DNA of 64,000 nucleotides from Sambucus nigra (taxonomy: Eukaryota; Streptophyta; Magnoliopsida; Dipsacales; Adoxaceae): positions 158,939,241-159,003,240 of the forward strand of contig OX422221.1 in the NCBI GenBank assembly GCA_949130495.1, read 5' to 3'. Position 1 is the first letter of the stretch. Each line of letters begins with the position of its first letter. The position numbers and the translations under genes are program-made. This document shows positions 35,007-48,302 of this stretch, one piece after another. The notes beneath the pieces were generated by a model, which saw only the letters and a program-made list of their open reading frames with translations, ran no database searches and was not told the DNA's origin.

Positions 35007-36477
35007 GAAATTACAGGCAGTGTACGGGATTTTGAGTACACGGTAAAGCCGGCATTTATATTATATATATATACGGTATCGTGATAGTATATATATATAT
35101 ACGTGTATTTATTGTGCGTGATACTAAATATCAGTGATTAGATATTTATTTAAATTTATATACTCTAATGCTATCAAGGGAGGTTGCGCGATGTGGGTGA
35201 ATCCCCTAGCTTGAGGAGTAGGGCGAGTATATCCCCAGGTCATAGCGTCCGGTATATATGGGTGAGAGATTTATCTCACTTTCAGGGAAGGAATATTACC
35301 GCCTCCACTTCGTTATATTTTTAGTCCAAGTTGGTGAGCGATTCTAACTTGGGGAAACTAGGTTTTGCGAGCACACCTAGTGAGATAGCATTTTAGAGGG
35401 AATCATCCGGTGAGGGTAAACTCGGAAGGATGGATATACGTATGATATATGTGTGGTTGTTAGTAAAGGTACGTATAATATGGTAGTAAATATTATATGT
35501 AGATGATAATACAGTGTGTGATGTATTTACTTTATATAACTCAGGTTATAGTTATATGCAGTTAATTAATGGGAAATTAATTAAGTTAATTATTTGTGGA
35601 AATAATACAGTGGGTGATGTATTTACTTTATATAACTCGTGATACGGTTATATGTTACTATTTACGGGGAATTAATTAAGTTGGTTGTGAAATAACTTAT
35701 AATTCAAAGAATCATTATACTCGGGTTAGAGTATTATGGCAAGGGAAGGTTATTCCAGGACTAGTTGGACGGGGTAGTACAACTAGGTGGGGTTAAGGTA
35801 ACCGGTAGGTGTGCACAATAGTGGAGGGGTGAGAATGTCCACAAGGGAGTGCGACACTAACTTAAATATGAAGCGCATTCATGCATTTTAAATTACTGCA
35901 GTTAATTCACTTGCTAAATATTTTCAAAATATTTTGGGTTCTAACCCTTGCTATAAAACTATTTTCAAAACCTTTTAGGTATCCAGCCACAGGGACGCCA
36001 GGATTGATATTCTATTTCAGGGATACTGAGTTGCAGCATATGTGGATGCTAGCAGGAGTTTGGATTAGACGCATCATTTATTCATTCCTAGAGTAGGAAT
36101 CTTGTATCAGTTTCAGTTTTATTTAGGGCTTGTCGCCCAGACTTCTCGGTACAGTTTTCAGGTGAAATTTATTCAGGTGTTGAATATTTGTATTCGGATT
36201 ATTTCTTTAGTGGCCGGTGATTTATTCGGCATGTTGTGTAATTATGATTCAGTTTATTTTCATTCAGTTGTGTGAATGGTTTATATTTTAAATTCCGCAT
36301 GTACTGTTTTGGTTTAATTTAAAAAGTTAAAATTGGCACCAGTTTTTGGAATACTAGGTGGTTAGTAAGTTTTAAAAAGTTTTCGACAGTGATGCTAAGG
36401 ATGATCCAACTGGGATTCCTATTTTAATTTGGTATAGGACTGATCACCCGGTATTTTATTAGGCGGGGTGTCACAGA

Positions 36478-36489
36478 TGGTATCAGAGC
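36478..36489 (+). other. Primer binding site, non-autonomous internal region 1
   Basis: TGGTATCAGAGC two bases after the LTR, identical to that of Elements 2 and 3. Confidence 0.9.
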
Positions 36490-36662
36490 ATCAGGTTCTA
36501 GTGTCCTTAGGATCTGTGCGGCTTTTCACGTTTCTGCTTGACAATCTTTGATATAGAGCCCTATTATAGGATTGTTGTATTCTCATACGTATGCGCATAT
36601 ACGTTATTCCGCAAAATTGATATTTGAGAGTGAACTCATACAAAATTCGATTCTCATTCGAG

Positions 36663-37786
36663 ATGATGCCCAGGAGAGAGAGAGAGCAGCTAGGGCAGCA
36701 GGGGGAGATGAGACGAAGGAGGCTCGTTAGGAGCAAGAGATACCGTAGCAACGGCCAGGGATGAATTTGGCGGCATAGGTCACTAAAATAGTGGCACAGG
36801 CAGTTGGAGCAACAGTGGTCACAACGGCAGGGTACTTTCCACGGGATCAGCCACAAGTGTTAGTGGCGTCGGCTGTTCAGACTCACACAGGGTCGTCGGG
36901 GTGGAAACATTAAAGAGAGGTTATTTTAGCGGGAACCCACCAGAGTTGTGAGGGGGTTCAGGTGTAGTACTAGCGTGTCAAGGAAGAGAGGATCCAGCGT
37001 CACCTACGCATAGGAGATTGCGATGGGGTGCAAAAGTAAATGCTAACCACTTGTAGTTAGTGGGAGCGATGCTACAGTGGTGGGAGTCGATCACCACAGT
37101 TGAGGAAAGGGACACACTAGCTACTGCAGAGTTTTGGGTGCGGTTCGACCGCAAGTATTTTTCCTTCAGTGGTTGAGACCGAAATGAGGAGAAAATTTTG
37201 TGAGGTGACTCAAAGGGAGACCGTTCAGTGGCCGATTACGAGGAAGAATTCACTCGTTGGCAAAATTTGGTACCAGATGAGGTAAGCAAGGAAAAGAGAA
37301 AGAAAGCAAAGTTTATGGATGGGTTAGTCTGGAGAATCAGACAACATCTAATTGATAATTTCGCATTAGTAGATTATATTGATGTCATTAACGTAACACT
37401 CCGGCACTGTTGGGAATATCGCTTCCACGCGAAAGGAAGCGGGAAGGGAGTGGGGACTAACCAGTCGGATGAGGCAGAAGGGAATAATACCAGTGGGGGA
37501 GATCAGGGGCAGGATTTCCGACAATGAAATCATGCCAAGCGATCTAGAACTGGAGGCTATTGGCGGGATGGCCAGGAATTCTAACTAGGTTGGCATGGAA
37601 GGGATCAATGGCGGGGTGAACATATTAGAAAGTGTTTCGTTTGAGGGAAAAGCGAGACACATGAAGAGATATTGCCTTAAGCGAGGCAGGGGTCAACTAC
37701 AAGACGAGGTCCTGGATTTACAACCACTAAAGCAAATCACGGGTGCATTCGGGCAGGGAGAAGCTGCTCCGGAAATTGAGAACTAG
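36663..37786 (+). pseudogene. gag relic, non-autonomous internal region 1
   Basis: An ATG sits where Tekay gag starts (MMPRREREQ), but the first part is full of stops. Matching gag blocks are LQWWESITTVEERDTL and EFWVRFDRKYF (near 37070-37160), then, after frame breaks, VADYEEEFTRWQNLVPDEV to KFMDGLVWRIRQHLIDNFAL (37228-37527). A zinc-knuckle relic reads CFV, stop, GKARHMKRYC near 37640-37670, where the family has a second Cys. Protein identity to Element 2 gag is obvious by eye but only partial. It could no longer make a working capsid. Confidence 0.8.
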
Positions 37787-38828
37787 CCGTTGCAGCTGGA
37801 GTATAGAAGTAATTATTTTACCCTAGGGGCATGGGGTATATTGTTGAGTGACAAAGAGGATGTCACAGTATAAGACTTATTTTTCACTAGAGTTCACAGG
37901 TGAGTCGAACTTAGTGGGTGCGTTGGCGGTAGCAGCCATAGCATGTGGGTAAACTTTCCGTAGGGTAGCGGAGTTCCTTAGTGTTCTTCATGGGAGAGTG
38001 GAGGCGTACACTGAGTGATTGGTTGAATTATGCGAGGAATTACTACTTTCGAGAATTATGGGAGTAGGGTTGATAATACTTTTTAAACATCGGCTGGATA
38101 GCGATGGAATTTAACTATTGTGGATAGTGGAGTTAAATTTTGGTGTCCGCGACACCAGGGTATGGTTGGTAATAGGTATCACCGGAGAGGGCGTATAGCC
38201 TATATATATGTGGGTATATATGTTGTATTAGGTGGTGCAATAGCACATAGTGAGGTTTTGTGTTCTCACATTTTATCCCGGTAAATGGGAATGTTTACTG
38301 AAGTGAATCAGGGTGGTTGAATTTATTTTCGAGCAAAGAGAGATAGCTCGGGGTTTATTTTGCGCAAGAACTAGTGGTAGTAAGGGCGCGGTATTTCAGG
38401 TTGTCTTTGGTAGCATAAGGGTAAGCGTATATTCTTTTGTGTTGAGAGATAAGTATCTATGGGGAGATAGTTGGACGTAGCATGGGTTGAGTACCCAGGC
38501 AGTAATTATATAAGTAAATATGTATATGTGTTATGACTACGGTTTTGAAGATTATACTACGGGTTATGAATAGCATAGTCGGGTAACTTTCGTGAGGTAG
38601 AGCGCGGGGATAGGGTGTATGGGCACCCGGGTTAATTAAGGCAAAAATTTTGTGCGGTTAAGCGCGGGTATAGGGTGTGTGGGCACCCTGGTAAAGTTAA
38701 ATGCATACTTGTGTAACGTATGGTTAGAATCGGATGGGATAGATAGCGGGCTTGGAGGCACTTGACTAGTGACTAATATGTAAATACTGGAACACTAGGT
38801 TTATCTTAATTTCGAGGACGAAATTCCT

Positions 38829-38845
38829 TTGTAAGGGGGGGAGTA
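38829..38845 (+). other. Polypurine tract, non-autonomous internal region 1
   Basis: TTGTAAGGGGGGGAGTA abuts LTR2. The same motif is at 44739-44755 before LTR3. Confidence 0.85.
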
Positions 38846-41800
38846 TGTAACACCCCGTATTTTTGTGCATTTAATATTTAATTAATTCGGGATTTTTAAA
38901 TTACTAGTGTGTTGTAATTTTAATTGAATTAATTATGACAATATATTTATTTAAATATTAATCGGGAAGTGAATGGTTAATGTTTAGGGAAATTGATTTA
39001 CTCAGTGAATAGTAATAATTTAATTACGTCATTTCGGGTATTAATGACGGGGTATGCACTTATTCCAGCCGGGAGTCGGTATAGACTAAATTGGGTGTGA
39101 GATAAGGATTTTTTAAATTAATTCGGATGCCAATTCTGAGTGCGCGGTTGAGTCCGGATGGGTCGAGATAGTCAGAAAAGAGTACCCGGGGGTAGCAATT
39201 GGGTCTCGGGATATTTTTGGGCATAGCCGGGCCCACACGGGGTGAGTTGGGCCACTTTAATTAAGCCCATTAGGTGAAAAACGGGATTTGTGTTTTAAAC
39301 CTAAACCTAAGAAAAGGAAAATGAGCAGTCAACATTATTGTAACCTAGGGTTTGAGAGGGAGATTGGGGGAAAACAATCAAAAGGCAAATTGGAGGTTAT
39401 TGGAGCCAAATTGAGGGACGTCAACAACGGATCAGACACTACAAACACTTTGAGGCAAGTGGTTAACTGTTTTGATTCGTATAAGCATGATAATCAATTC
39501 ATATCATAGTGATGTGTGTATGAAAATCCGTTTTTGGGTGTAAATGGGTACAAATTGGGGTTTTGTTTTTGAAACACTTGAATGAGATTCAAAGTAAGAT
39601 TTAGATGGGTGATTGATATCTGAATATGTATATATGATTTGAACGAAAATTTCAGAACATAAAAGAGTGGAAATTGAATCTGGAATTTGGGATTTAAAAC
39701 AGATAACTAAGTTTTATGGTGTAAGACCCATTTCGAAAATTATGAGATAATTAGAGAAGTTTATTGTCTTAATGGTCTCTATGATTGGATAGGATGTGGA
39801 TTAACCATGTGTAGATGATGGGATGATGTAATTAGAGGTTTAAATTCTGGTTTAGAAACCTTGAGGTTCGTTAATGGTGGAAAACAAGGGGGAGGCAGAC
39901 CTGTAACGAAGGGGTCGATCGATCGATCGAGGGAATCGATCGATCGATGGTGGCAAATTTTGCCCAGTTCGGCCTGGGTGAGATATAAGGGGAAATTAAT
40001 TTAGAAGTTAAATTTCCATACATTTATTGTGATAAATAATTGTGAAACAAATATTCCTAGCAATTATGGGGGAAAGTAATTGGGACTAGGATGAATTTAG
40101 GTGAGGCATTTAATGGATAAAATTGAGAGACTTTATTCCAAAATAGTGAGGTACGGATCGAGTGAGTGAGTCCGGGTATGTTGGTAATTATAGGTAAATA
40201 TAATTGGGAAATTATGGAAATAAATGTGCGACACATTGTGGGCGAAAAATGTGGGAAAGATATTATGAGATGTAAAAATGGACCAAGTGAGTGAGTCCGG
40301 GTATGTTGGTAATGTGACACCAAAGTATTACATTAATTATTGAGAGAGAGTAATTAATTTGGAGTCGGAAAATAGACTCGGGAAATATCAAGTTACGGGC
40401 CAAGTAAGTGAGTCCGGGGACAATGGTTGAGTGACACCAAGTTATTAAATTAATAAGAGTGATAATTAATTTAAAAAGAGTCGGATTGTAGACTCGGGCA
40501 GGATTAAATTAATAAAGGTGTTAATTAATTTAATTAAAGTCGGTTTGTAGACTCGGGTATGATTAAATTAATGGGTGGGATAATTAGTTTAATCAGGATC
40601 GGAATGTAGACTAGTGAAGGGTACTTATTAATTAATGTGGTAATTAATTATATTAGAGTCGGACCACAGACTCGGAATTTGGGTTGATTAATTAATTTGT
40701 TAATTAATTTAATTAGAGTCGGGCGATAGACTCGGGGAGGTATTAAATTAAAATGTGTGTCAATTAATTTAAGGAGAGTCGGACCATAGACTCAGGGAGA
40801 GTATTATATTAATTAAGGTGTGAATTAATTATATTAGAGTCGGACCATAGACTCGGGAAGAGGATAAGTTATTAAGTGAGAAAATTAACTACATTGAGTC
40901 GGGCCACAGACTCGGGAAATTACAGGCAGTGTACGGGATTTTGAGTACACGGTAAAGCCGGCGTTTATATTATATATATATACGGTATCGTGATAGTATA
41001 TATATATATACGTGTATTTATTGTGCGTGATACTAAATATCAGTGATTAGATATTTATTTAAATTTATATACTCTAATGCTATCAAGGGAGGTTGCGCGA
41101 TGTGGGTGAATCCCCTAGCTTGAGGAGTAGGGCGAGTATATCCCCAGGTCATAGCGTCCGGTATATATGGGTGAGAGATTTATCTCACTTTCAGGGAAGG
41201 AATATTACCGCCTCCACTTCGTTATATTTTTAGTCCAAGTTGGTGAGCGATTCTAACTTGGGGAAACTAGGTTTTGCGAGCACACCTAGTGAGATAGCAT
41301 TTTAGAGGGAATCATCCGGTGAGGGTAAACTCGGAAGGATGGATATACGTATGATATATGTGTGGTTGTTAGTAAAGGTATGTATAATATGGTAGTAAAT
41401 ATTATATGTAGATGATAATACAGTGTGTGATGTATTTACTTTATATAACTCAGGTTATAGTTATATGCAGTTAATTAATGGGAAATTAATTAAGTTAATT
41501 ATTTGTGGAAATAATACAGTGGGTGATGTATTTACTTTATATAACTCGTGATACGGTTATATGTTACTATTTACGGGGAATTAATTAAGTTGGTTGTGAA
41601 ATAACTTATAATTCAAAGAATCATTATACTCGGGTTAGAGTATTATGGCAAGGGAAGGTTATTCCAGGACTAGTTGGACGGGGTAGTACAACTAGGTGGG
41701 GTTAAGGTAACCGGTAGGTGTGCACAATAGTGGAGGGGTGAGAATGTCCACAAGGGAGTGCGACACTAACTTAAATATGAAGCGCATTCATGCATTTTAA

Positions 41801-42384
41801 ATTACTGCAGTTAATTCACTTGCTAAATATTTTCAAAATATTTTGGGTTCTAACCCTTGCTATAAAACTATTTTCAAAACCTTTTAGGTATCCAGCCACA
41901 GGGACGCCAGGATTGATATTCTATTCCAGGGATACGGAGTTGCAGCATATGTGGATGCTAGCAGGAGTTTGGATTAGACGCATCATTTATTCATTCCTAG
42001 AGTAGGAATCTTGTACCAGTTTCAGTTTTATTTAGGGCTTGTCGCCCAGACTTCTCGGTACAGTTTTGAGGTGAAATTTATTCAGGTGTTGAATATTTGT
42101 ATTCGGATTATTTCTTTAGTGGCCGGTGATTTATTCGGCATGTTGTGTAATTATGATTCAGTTTATTTTCATTCAGTTGTGTGAATGGTTTATATTTTAA
42201 ATTCCGCATGTACTGTTTTGGTTTAATTTAAAAAGTTAAAATTGGCACCAGTTTTTGGAATACTAGGTGGTTAGTAAGTTTTAAAAAGTTTTCGACAGTG
42301 ATGCTAAGGATGATCCAACTGGGATTCCTGTTTTAATTTGGTATAGGACTGATCACCCGGTATTTTATTAGGCGGGGTGTCACA
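38846..42384 (+). repeat. Non-autonomous LTR 2, the shared middle LTR (3539 bp)
   Basis: Same ends as LTR1. The hairpin array spans 40362-40916. It shares with LTR3, against LTR1, the double GATC run, AAACGGGATTT, GGGACTAGG, CCGGCGTTTA and GATACGGAG. It therefore groups with LTR3. Confidence 0.93.
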
Positions 42385-44755
42385 GATGGTATCAGAGCAT
42401 CAGGTTCTAGTGTCCTTAGGATCTGTGCGGCTTTTCACGTTTCTGCTTGACAATCTTTGATATAGAGCCCTATTATAGGATTGTTGTATTCTCATACGTA
42501 TGCGCATATACGTTCTTCCGCGAAATTGATATTTGAGAGTGAACTTATACAAAATTCGATTCTCATTCGAGATGATGCCCAGGAGAGAGAGAGAGCAGCT
42601 AGGGCAGCAGGGGGAGATGAGACGAAGGAGGCTCGTTAGGAGCAAGAGATACCGTAGCAACGGCCAGGGATGAATTTGGTGGCATAGGTCACTAAAATAG
42701 TGGCACAGGCAGTTGGAGCAACGGTGGTCACAACGGCAGGGTACTTTCCACGGGATCAGCCACAAGTGTTATTGGCGTCGGATGTTCAGACTCACACAGG
42801 GTCGTCGGGGTGGAAACATTAAAGAGAGGTTATTTTAGCGGGAACCCACCAGAGTTGCGAGGGGGTTCAGGTGTAGTACTAGCGTGTCAAGGAAGAGAGG
42901 ATCCAGCGTCACCTACGCATAGGAGATTGCGATGGGGTGCGAAAGTAAATGCTAACCACTTGTAGTTAGTGGGAGCGATGCTACAGTGGTGGGAGTCGAT
43001 CACCACAGTTGAGGAAAGGGACACACTAGCTACTGTAGAGTTTTGGGTGCGGTTAGACCGCAAGTATTTTTCCTTCAGCGGTTGAGACCGAAATGAGGAG
43101 AAAATTTTGTGAGGTGACACAAAGGGAGACCGTTCAGTGGCCGATTACGAGGAAGAATTCACTCGTTGGCAAAATTTGGTACCGGATGAGGTAAGCGAGG
43201 AAAAGAGAAAGAAAGCAAAGTTTATGGATGGGTTAGTCTGGAGAATCAGACAACATCTAATTGATAATTTCGCATTAGTAGATTATATTGATGTCATTAA
43301 CGTAACACTCCGGCACTGTTGGGAATATCGCTTCCACGTGAAAGGAAACGGGAAGGGAGTGGGGACTAACCAGTCGGATGAGGCAGAAGGGAATAATACC
43401 ACTGGGGTATCCCAACAGCAGACTGGGGGAGATAAGGGGCAGGATTTCCGGCAATGAAATCATGCCAAGCGATCTAGAACTGGAGGCTATTGGCGGGATG
43501 GCCAGGAATTCCAACTAGGTTGGCATGGAAGGGATCAATGGCGGGGTGAACATATTAGAAACTGTTTAGTTTGTGGGAAAAGCAAGATAAGCGAGGCAGG
43601 GGTCAACTACAAGACGAGGTCCTGGATTTACAACCACTAAAGCAAATCACGGGTGCATTCGGGCAGGGAGAAGCTGCTCCGGAAATCGAGAACCAGCCGT
43701 TGCAGCTGGAGTATAGAAGTAATTATTTTACCCTAGGGGCATGGGGTATATTGTTGAGTGACAAAGAGGATGTCACAGTATAAGACTTATTTTTCACTAG
43801 AGTTCGCAGGTGAGTCGAACTTAGTGGGTGCGTTGGCGGTAGCAGCCATAGCATGTGGGTAAACTTTCCGTAGGGTAGCGGAGTTCCTTAGTGTTCTTCA
43901 TGGGAGAGTGGAGGCGTACACTGAGTGATTGGTTGAATTATGCGAGGAATTACTACTTTCGAGAATTATGGTAGTAGGGTTGATAATACTTTTTAAACAT
44001 CGGCTGAATAGCGATGGAATTTAACTATTGTGGATAGTGGAGTTAAATTTTGGTGTTCGCGACACCAGGGTATGGTTGGTACTAGGTATCACCGGAGAGG
44101 GCGTATAGCCTATATATATGTGGGTATATATGTTGTATTAGGTGGTGCAATAGCACATAGTGAGGTTTTGTGTTCTCACATTTTATCCCGGTAAATGGGA
44201 ATGTTTACTGAAGTGAATCAGAGTGGTTGAATTTATTTTCGAGCAAAGAGAGATAGCTCGGGGTTTATTTTGCGCAAGAACTAGTGGTAGTAAGGGCGCG
44301 GTATTTCAGGTTGTCTTTGGTAGCATAAGGGTAAGCGTATATTCTTTTGTGTTGAGAGATAAGTATTTATGGCGAGATAGTTGGACGTAGCATGGGTTGA
44401 GTACCCGGGCAGTAATTATATAAGTAAATATGTATATGTGTTATGACTACGGTTTCGAAGATTATACTACGGGTTATGAATAGCATAGTCGGGTAACTTT
44501 CGTGCGGTAGAGCGCGGGGATAGGGTGTATGGGCACCCGGGTTAATTAAGGCAAAAATTTTGCGCGGTTAAGCGCGGGTATAGGGTGTGTGGGCGCCCTG
44601 GTAAAGTTAAATGCATACTTGTGTAACGTATGGTTAGAATCGGATGTGATAGATAGCGGGCTTGGAGGCACTTGACTAGTGACTAATATGTAAATACTGG
44701 AACACTAGGTTTATCTTAATTTCGAGGACGAAATTCCTTTGTAAGGGGGGGAGTA
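42385..44755 (+). other. Internal region 2 of the non-autonomous complex (2371 bp)
   Basis: Close copy of internal region 1 with the same order. Differences include an 18-bp insertion (GTATCCCAACAGCAGACT, near 43406) in the Gln-rich part and a loss of about 22-27 bp at the zinc knuckle near 43585. The rest, to 44738, shows no coding sequence. Confidence 0.85.
42572..43783 (+). pseudogene. gag relic, non-autonomous internal region 2
   Basis: Carries the same gag blocks as region 1: LQWWESITTVEERDTL near 42980, then VADYEEEFTRWQNLVPDEV to KFMDGLVWRIRQHLIDNFAL at 43137-43457. Here the knuckle keeps its second Cys (NCLVCGKSK) but has lost the following His and Cys by deletion. Early stops after MMPRREREQ are shared with region 1, so the family was already gag-defective before the two copies separated. 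It is not expected to encode a working protein. Confidence 0.78.
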
Positions 44756-47700
44756 TGTAACACCCCGTATTTTTGTACATTTAATATTTAATTAATTCGG
44801 GATTTTTAAATTACTGGTGTGTTGTAATTTTAATTGAATTAATTATGACAATATATTTATTTAAATATTAATCGGGAAGTGAATGGTTAATGTTTAGGGA
44901 AATTGATTTACTCAGTGAATAGTAATAATTTAATTACGTCATTTCGGGTATTAATGACGGGGTATGCACTTATTCCAGCCGGGAGTCGGTATAGACTAAA
45001 TTGGGTGTGAGATAAGGATTTTTTAAATTAATTTGGATGCCAATTCTGAGTGTGCAGTTGAGTCCGGATGGGTCGAGATAGTCAGAAAAGAGTACCCGGG
45101 GGTAGCAATTGGGTCTCGGGATATTTTTGGGCATAGTCGGGCCCACACGGGGTGAGTTGGGCCACTTTAATTAAGCCCATTAGGTGAAAAACGGGATTTG
45201 TGTTTTAAACCTAAACCTAAGAAAAGGAAAATGAGCAGCCAACATTATTGTAACCTAGGGTTTGAGAGGGAGATTGGGGGAAAACAATCAAAAGGCAAAT
45301 TGGAGGTTATTGGAGCCAAATTGAGGGACGGCAACAACGGATCAGACACTACAAACACTTTGAGGCAAGTGGTTAACTGTTTTGATTCGTATAAGCATGA
45401 TAATCAATTCATATCATAGTGATGTGTGCATGAAAATCCGTTTTTGGGTGTAAATGGGTACAAATTGGGGTTTTGTTTTTGAAACACTTGAATGAGATTC
45501 AAAGTAAGATTTAGATGGGTGATTGATATTTGAATATGTATATATGATTTGAACGAAAATTTCAGAACATAAAAGAGTGGAAATTGAATCTGGAATTTGG
45601 GATTTAAAACAGATAACTAAGTTTTATGGTGTAAGACCCATTTCGAAAATTATGAGATAATTAGAGAAGTTGATTGTCTTAATGGTCTCTATGATTGGAT
45701 AGGATGTGGATTAACCATGTGTAGATGATGGGATGATGTAATTAGAGGTTTAAATTCTGGTTTAGAAACCTTGAGGTTCGTTAATGGTGGAAAACAAGGG
45801 GGAGGCAGACCTGTAACGAAGGGGTCGATCGATCGATCGGGGGAATCGATCGATCGATGGTGGAAAATTTTTCCCAGTTCGGCCTGGGTGAGATATAAGG
45901 GGAAATTAATTTAGAAGTTAAATTTCCATACATTTATGGTGATAAATAATTGTGAAACTAATATTCCTAGCAATTATGGGGGAAAGTAATTGGGACTAGG
46001 ATGAATTTAGGTGAGGCATTTAATGGATAAAATTGAGAGACTTTATTCCAAAATAGTGAGGTATGGATCAAGTGAGTGAGTCCGGGTATGTTGGTAATTA
46101 TAGGTAAATATAATTGGGAAATTATGGAAATAAATGTGCGACACATTGTGGGCGAAAAATGTGGGAAAGAAATTATGAGATGTAAAAATGGACCAAGTGA
46201 GTGAGTCCGGGTATGTTGGTAATGTGACACCAAAGTATTAAATTAATTATTGAGAGAGAGTAATTAATTTGGAGTCGGAACATAGACTCGGGAAATATCA
46301 AGTTACGGGCCAAGTAAGTGAGTCCGGGGACAATGGTTGAGTGACACCAAGTTATTAAATTAATAAGAGTGATAATTAATTTAAAAAGAGTCGGATTGTA
46401 GACTCGGGCAGGATTAAATTAATAAAGGTGTTAATTAATTTAATTAAAGTCGGTTTGTAGACTCGGGTATGATTAAATTTATGCGTGGGATAATTAGTTT
46501 AATCATGATCGGATTGTAGACTAGTGAAGGGTACTTATTAATTAATGTGGTAATTAATTATATTAGAGTCGTACCACAGACTCGGAATTTGGGTTGATTA
46601 ATTAATTTGTTAATTAATTTAATTAGAGTCGGGCGATAGACTCGGGGAGGTATTAAATTAAAATGTGTGTCAATTAATTTAAGGAGAGTCGGACCATAGA
46701 CTCAGGGAGAGTATTATATTAATTAAGGTGTGAATTAATTATATTAGAGTCGGACCATAGACTCGGGAAGAGGATAAGTTATTAAGTGAGAAAATTAACT
46801 ACATTGAGTCGGGCCACAGACTCGGGAAATTACAGGCAGTGTACGGGATTTTGAGTACACGGTAAAGCCGGCGTTTATATTATATATATATACGGTATCG
46901 TGATAGTATATATATATATATATATATACGTGTATTTATTGTGCGTGATACTAAATATCAGTGATTAGATATTTATTTAAATTTATATACTCTAATGCTA
47001 TCAAGGGAGGTTGCGCGATGTGGGTGAATCCCCTAGCTTGAGGAGTAGGGCGAGTATATCCCCAGGTCATAGCGTCCGGTATATATGGGTGAGAGATTTA
47101 TCTCACTTTCAGGGAAGGAATATTATCGCCTCCACTTCGTTATATTTTTAGTCCAAGTTGGTGAGCGATTCTAACTTGGGGAAACTAGGTTTTGCGGGCA
47201 CACCTAGTGATATAGCATTTTAGAGGGAATCATCCGGTGAGGGTAAACTCGGAAGGATGGATATACGTATGATATATGTGTGGTTGTTAGTAAAGGTACG
47301 TATAATATGGTAGTAAATATTATATGTAGATGATAATACAGTGTGTGATGTATTTACTTTATATAACTCAGGTTATAGTTATATGTAGTTAATTAATGGG
47401 AAATTAATTAAGTTAATTATTTGTGGAAATAATACAGTGGGTGATGTATTTACTTTATATAACTCGTGATACGGTTATATGTTACTATTTACGGGGAATT
47501 AATTAAGTTGGTTGTGAAATAACTTATAATTCAAAGAATCATTATACTCGGGTTAGAGTAGTATGGCAAGGGAAGGTTATTCCAGGACTAGTTGGACGGG
47601 GTAGTACAACTAGGTGGGGTTAAGGTAACCGGTAGGTGTGCACAATAGTGGAGGGGTGAGAATATCCACAAGGGAGTGCGACACTAACTTAAATATGAAG

Positions 47701-48302
47701 CGCATTCATGCATTTTAAATTACTGCAGTTAATTCACTTGCTAAATATTTTCAAAATATTTTGGGTTCTAACCCTTGCTATAAAACTATTTTCAAAACCT
47801 TTTAGGTATCCAGCCACAGGGACGCCAGGATTGATATTCTATTCCAGGGATACGGAGTTGCAGCATATGTGGATGCTAGCAGGAGTTTGGATTAGACGCA
47901 TCATTTATTCATTCCTAGAGTAGGAATCTTGTATCAGTTTCAGTTTTATTTAGGGCTTGTCGCCCAGACTTCTCGGTACAGTTTTCAGGTGAAATTTATT
48001 CAGGTGTTGAATATTTGTATTCGGATTATTTCTTTAGTGGCCGGTGATTTATTCGGCATGTTGTGTAATTATGATTCAGTTTATTTTCATTCAGTTGTGT
48101 GAGTGGTTTATATTTTAAATTCCGCATGTACTGTTTTGGTTTAATTTAAAAAGTTAAAATTGGCACCAGTTTTTGGAATACTAGGTGGTTAGTAAGTTTT
48201 AAAAAGTTTTCGACAGTGATACTAAGGATGATCCAACTGGGATTCCTGTTTTAATTTGGTATAGGACTGAGCACCCGGTATTTTATTAGGCGGGGTGTCA
48301 CA
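44756..48302 (+). repeat. Non-autonomous LTR 3 (3547 bp)
   Basis: Ends match LTR1. The hairpin array spans 46272-46826. An AT microsatellite near 46907-46928 is about 8 bp longer than in LTR2, which explains the length difference. It is followed by GATAC and the rest of the Element 1 LTR. Confidence 0.93.

Larger units (their letters stand above)
33563..35978 (+). other. Candidate GC-AG leader intron in non-autonomous LTR 1
   Basis: TTTGAG|GCAAGTGG is the donor and CCTTTTAG|GTATCCAGCC the acceptor. They match the junctions in Elements 2 and 3. The interval would remove the whole hairpin array. LTR2 (39455-41887) and LTR3 (45365-47805) keep both junctions. Confidence 0.33.
32954..36475 (+). 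repeat. Non-autonomous LTR 1 (3522 bp)
   Basis: It runs TGTAACACCCCG to CGGGGTGTCACA. It holds the phased hairpin array (34452-35006), a single GATC-type run (34023-34041), AT microsatellites near 35058-35102, and candidate intron junctions at 33563 and 35978. Open frames at 33396-33617 and 35881-36096 recur in all three LTRs, but nothing marks them as genes. Confidence 0.93.
36476..38845 (+). other. Internal region 1 of the non-autonomous complex (2370 bp)
   Basis: It starts with the primer binding site and ends in a polypurine tract (TTGTAAGGGGGGGAGTA) preceded by TTCGAGGACGAAATTC. Only a gag relic is recognisable. From about 37800 to 38830 I see no coding sequence, only AT-rich text with two similar GCGGTTAAGCGCGGGTATAG-type repeats (38596-38690). 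Confidence 0.85.
32954..48302 (+). mobile_element. Non-autonomous LTR retrotransposon complex: LTR-internal-LTR-internal-LTR
   Basis: Three 3.52-3.55-kb LTRs alternate with two 2.37-kb internal regions, all in the same direction. One target duplication flanks the whole. Internal regions have a Met-type primer binding site, a gag relic and a polypurine tract, but no RT, RNase H or integrase that I can recognise. LTRs 2 and 3 share many variants that LTR1 lacks, so the array probably arose by recombination between related copies in the LTR rather than from one new insertion duplicating itself. LTR ends and blocks resemble Elements 2 and 3, which suggests mobilisation by Tekay-type proteins. Confidence 0.9.
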
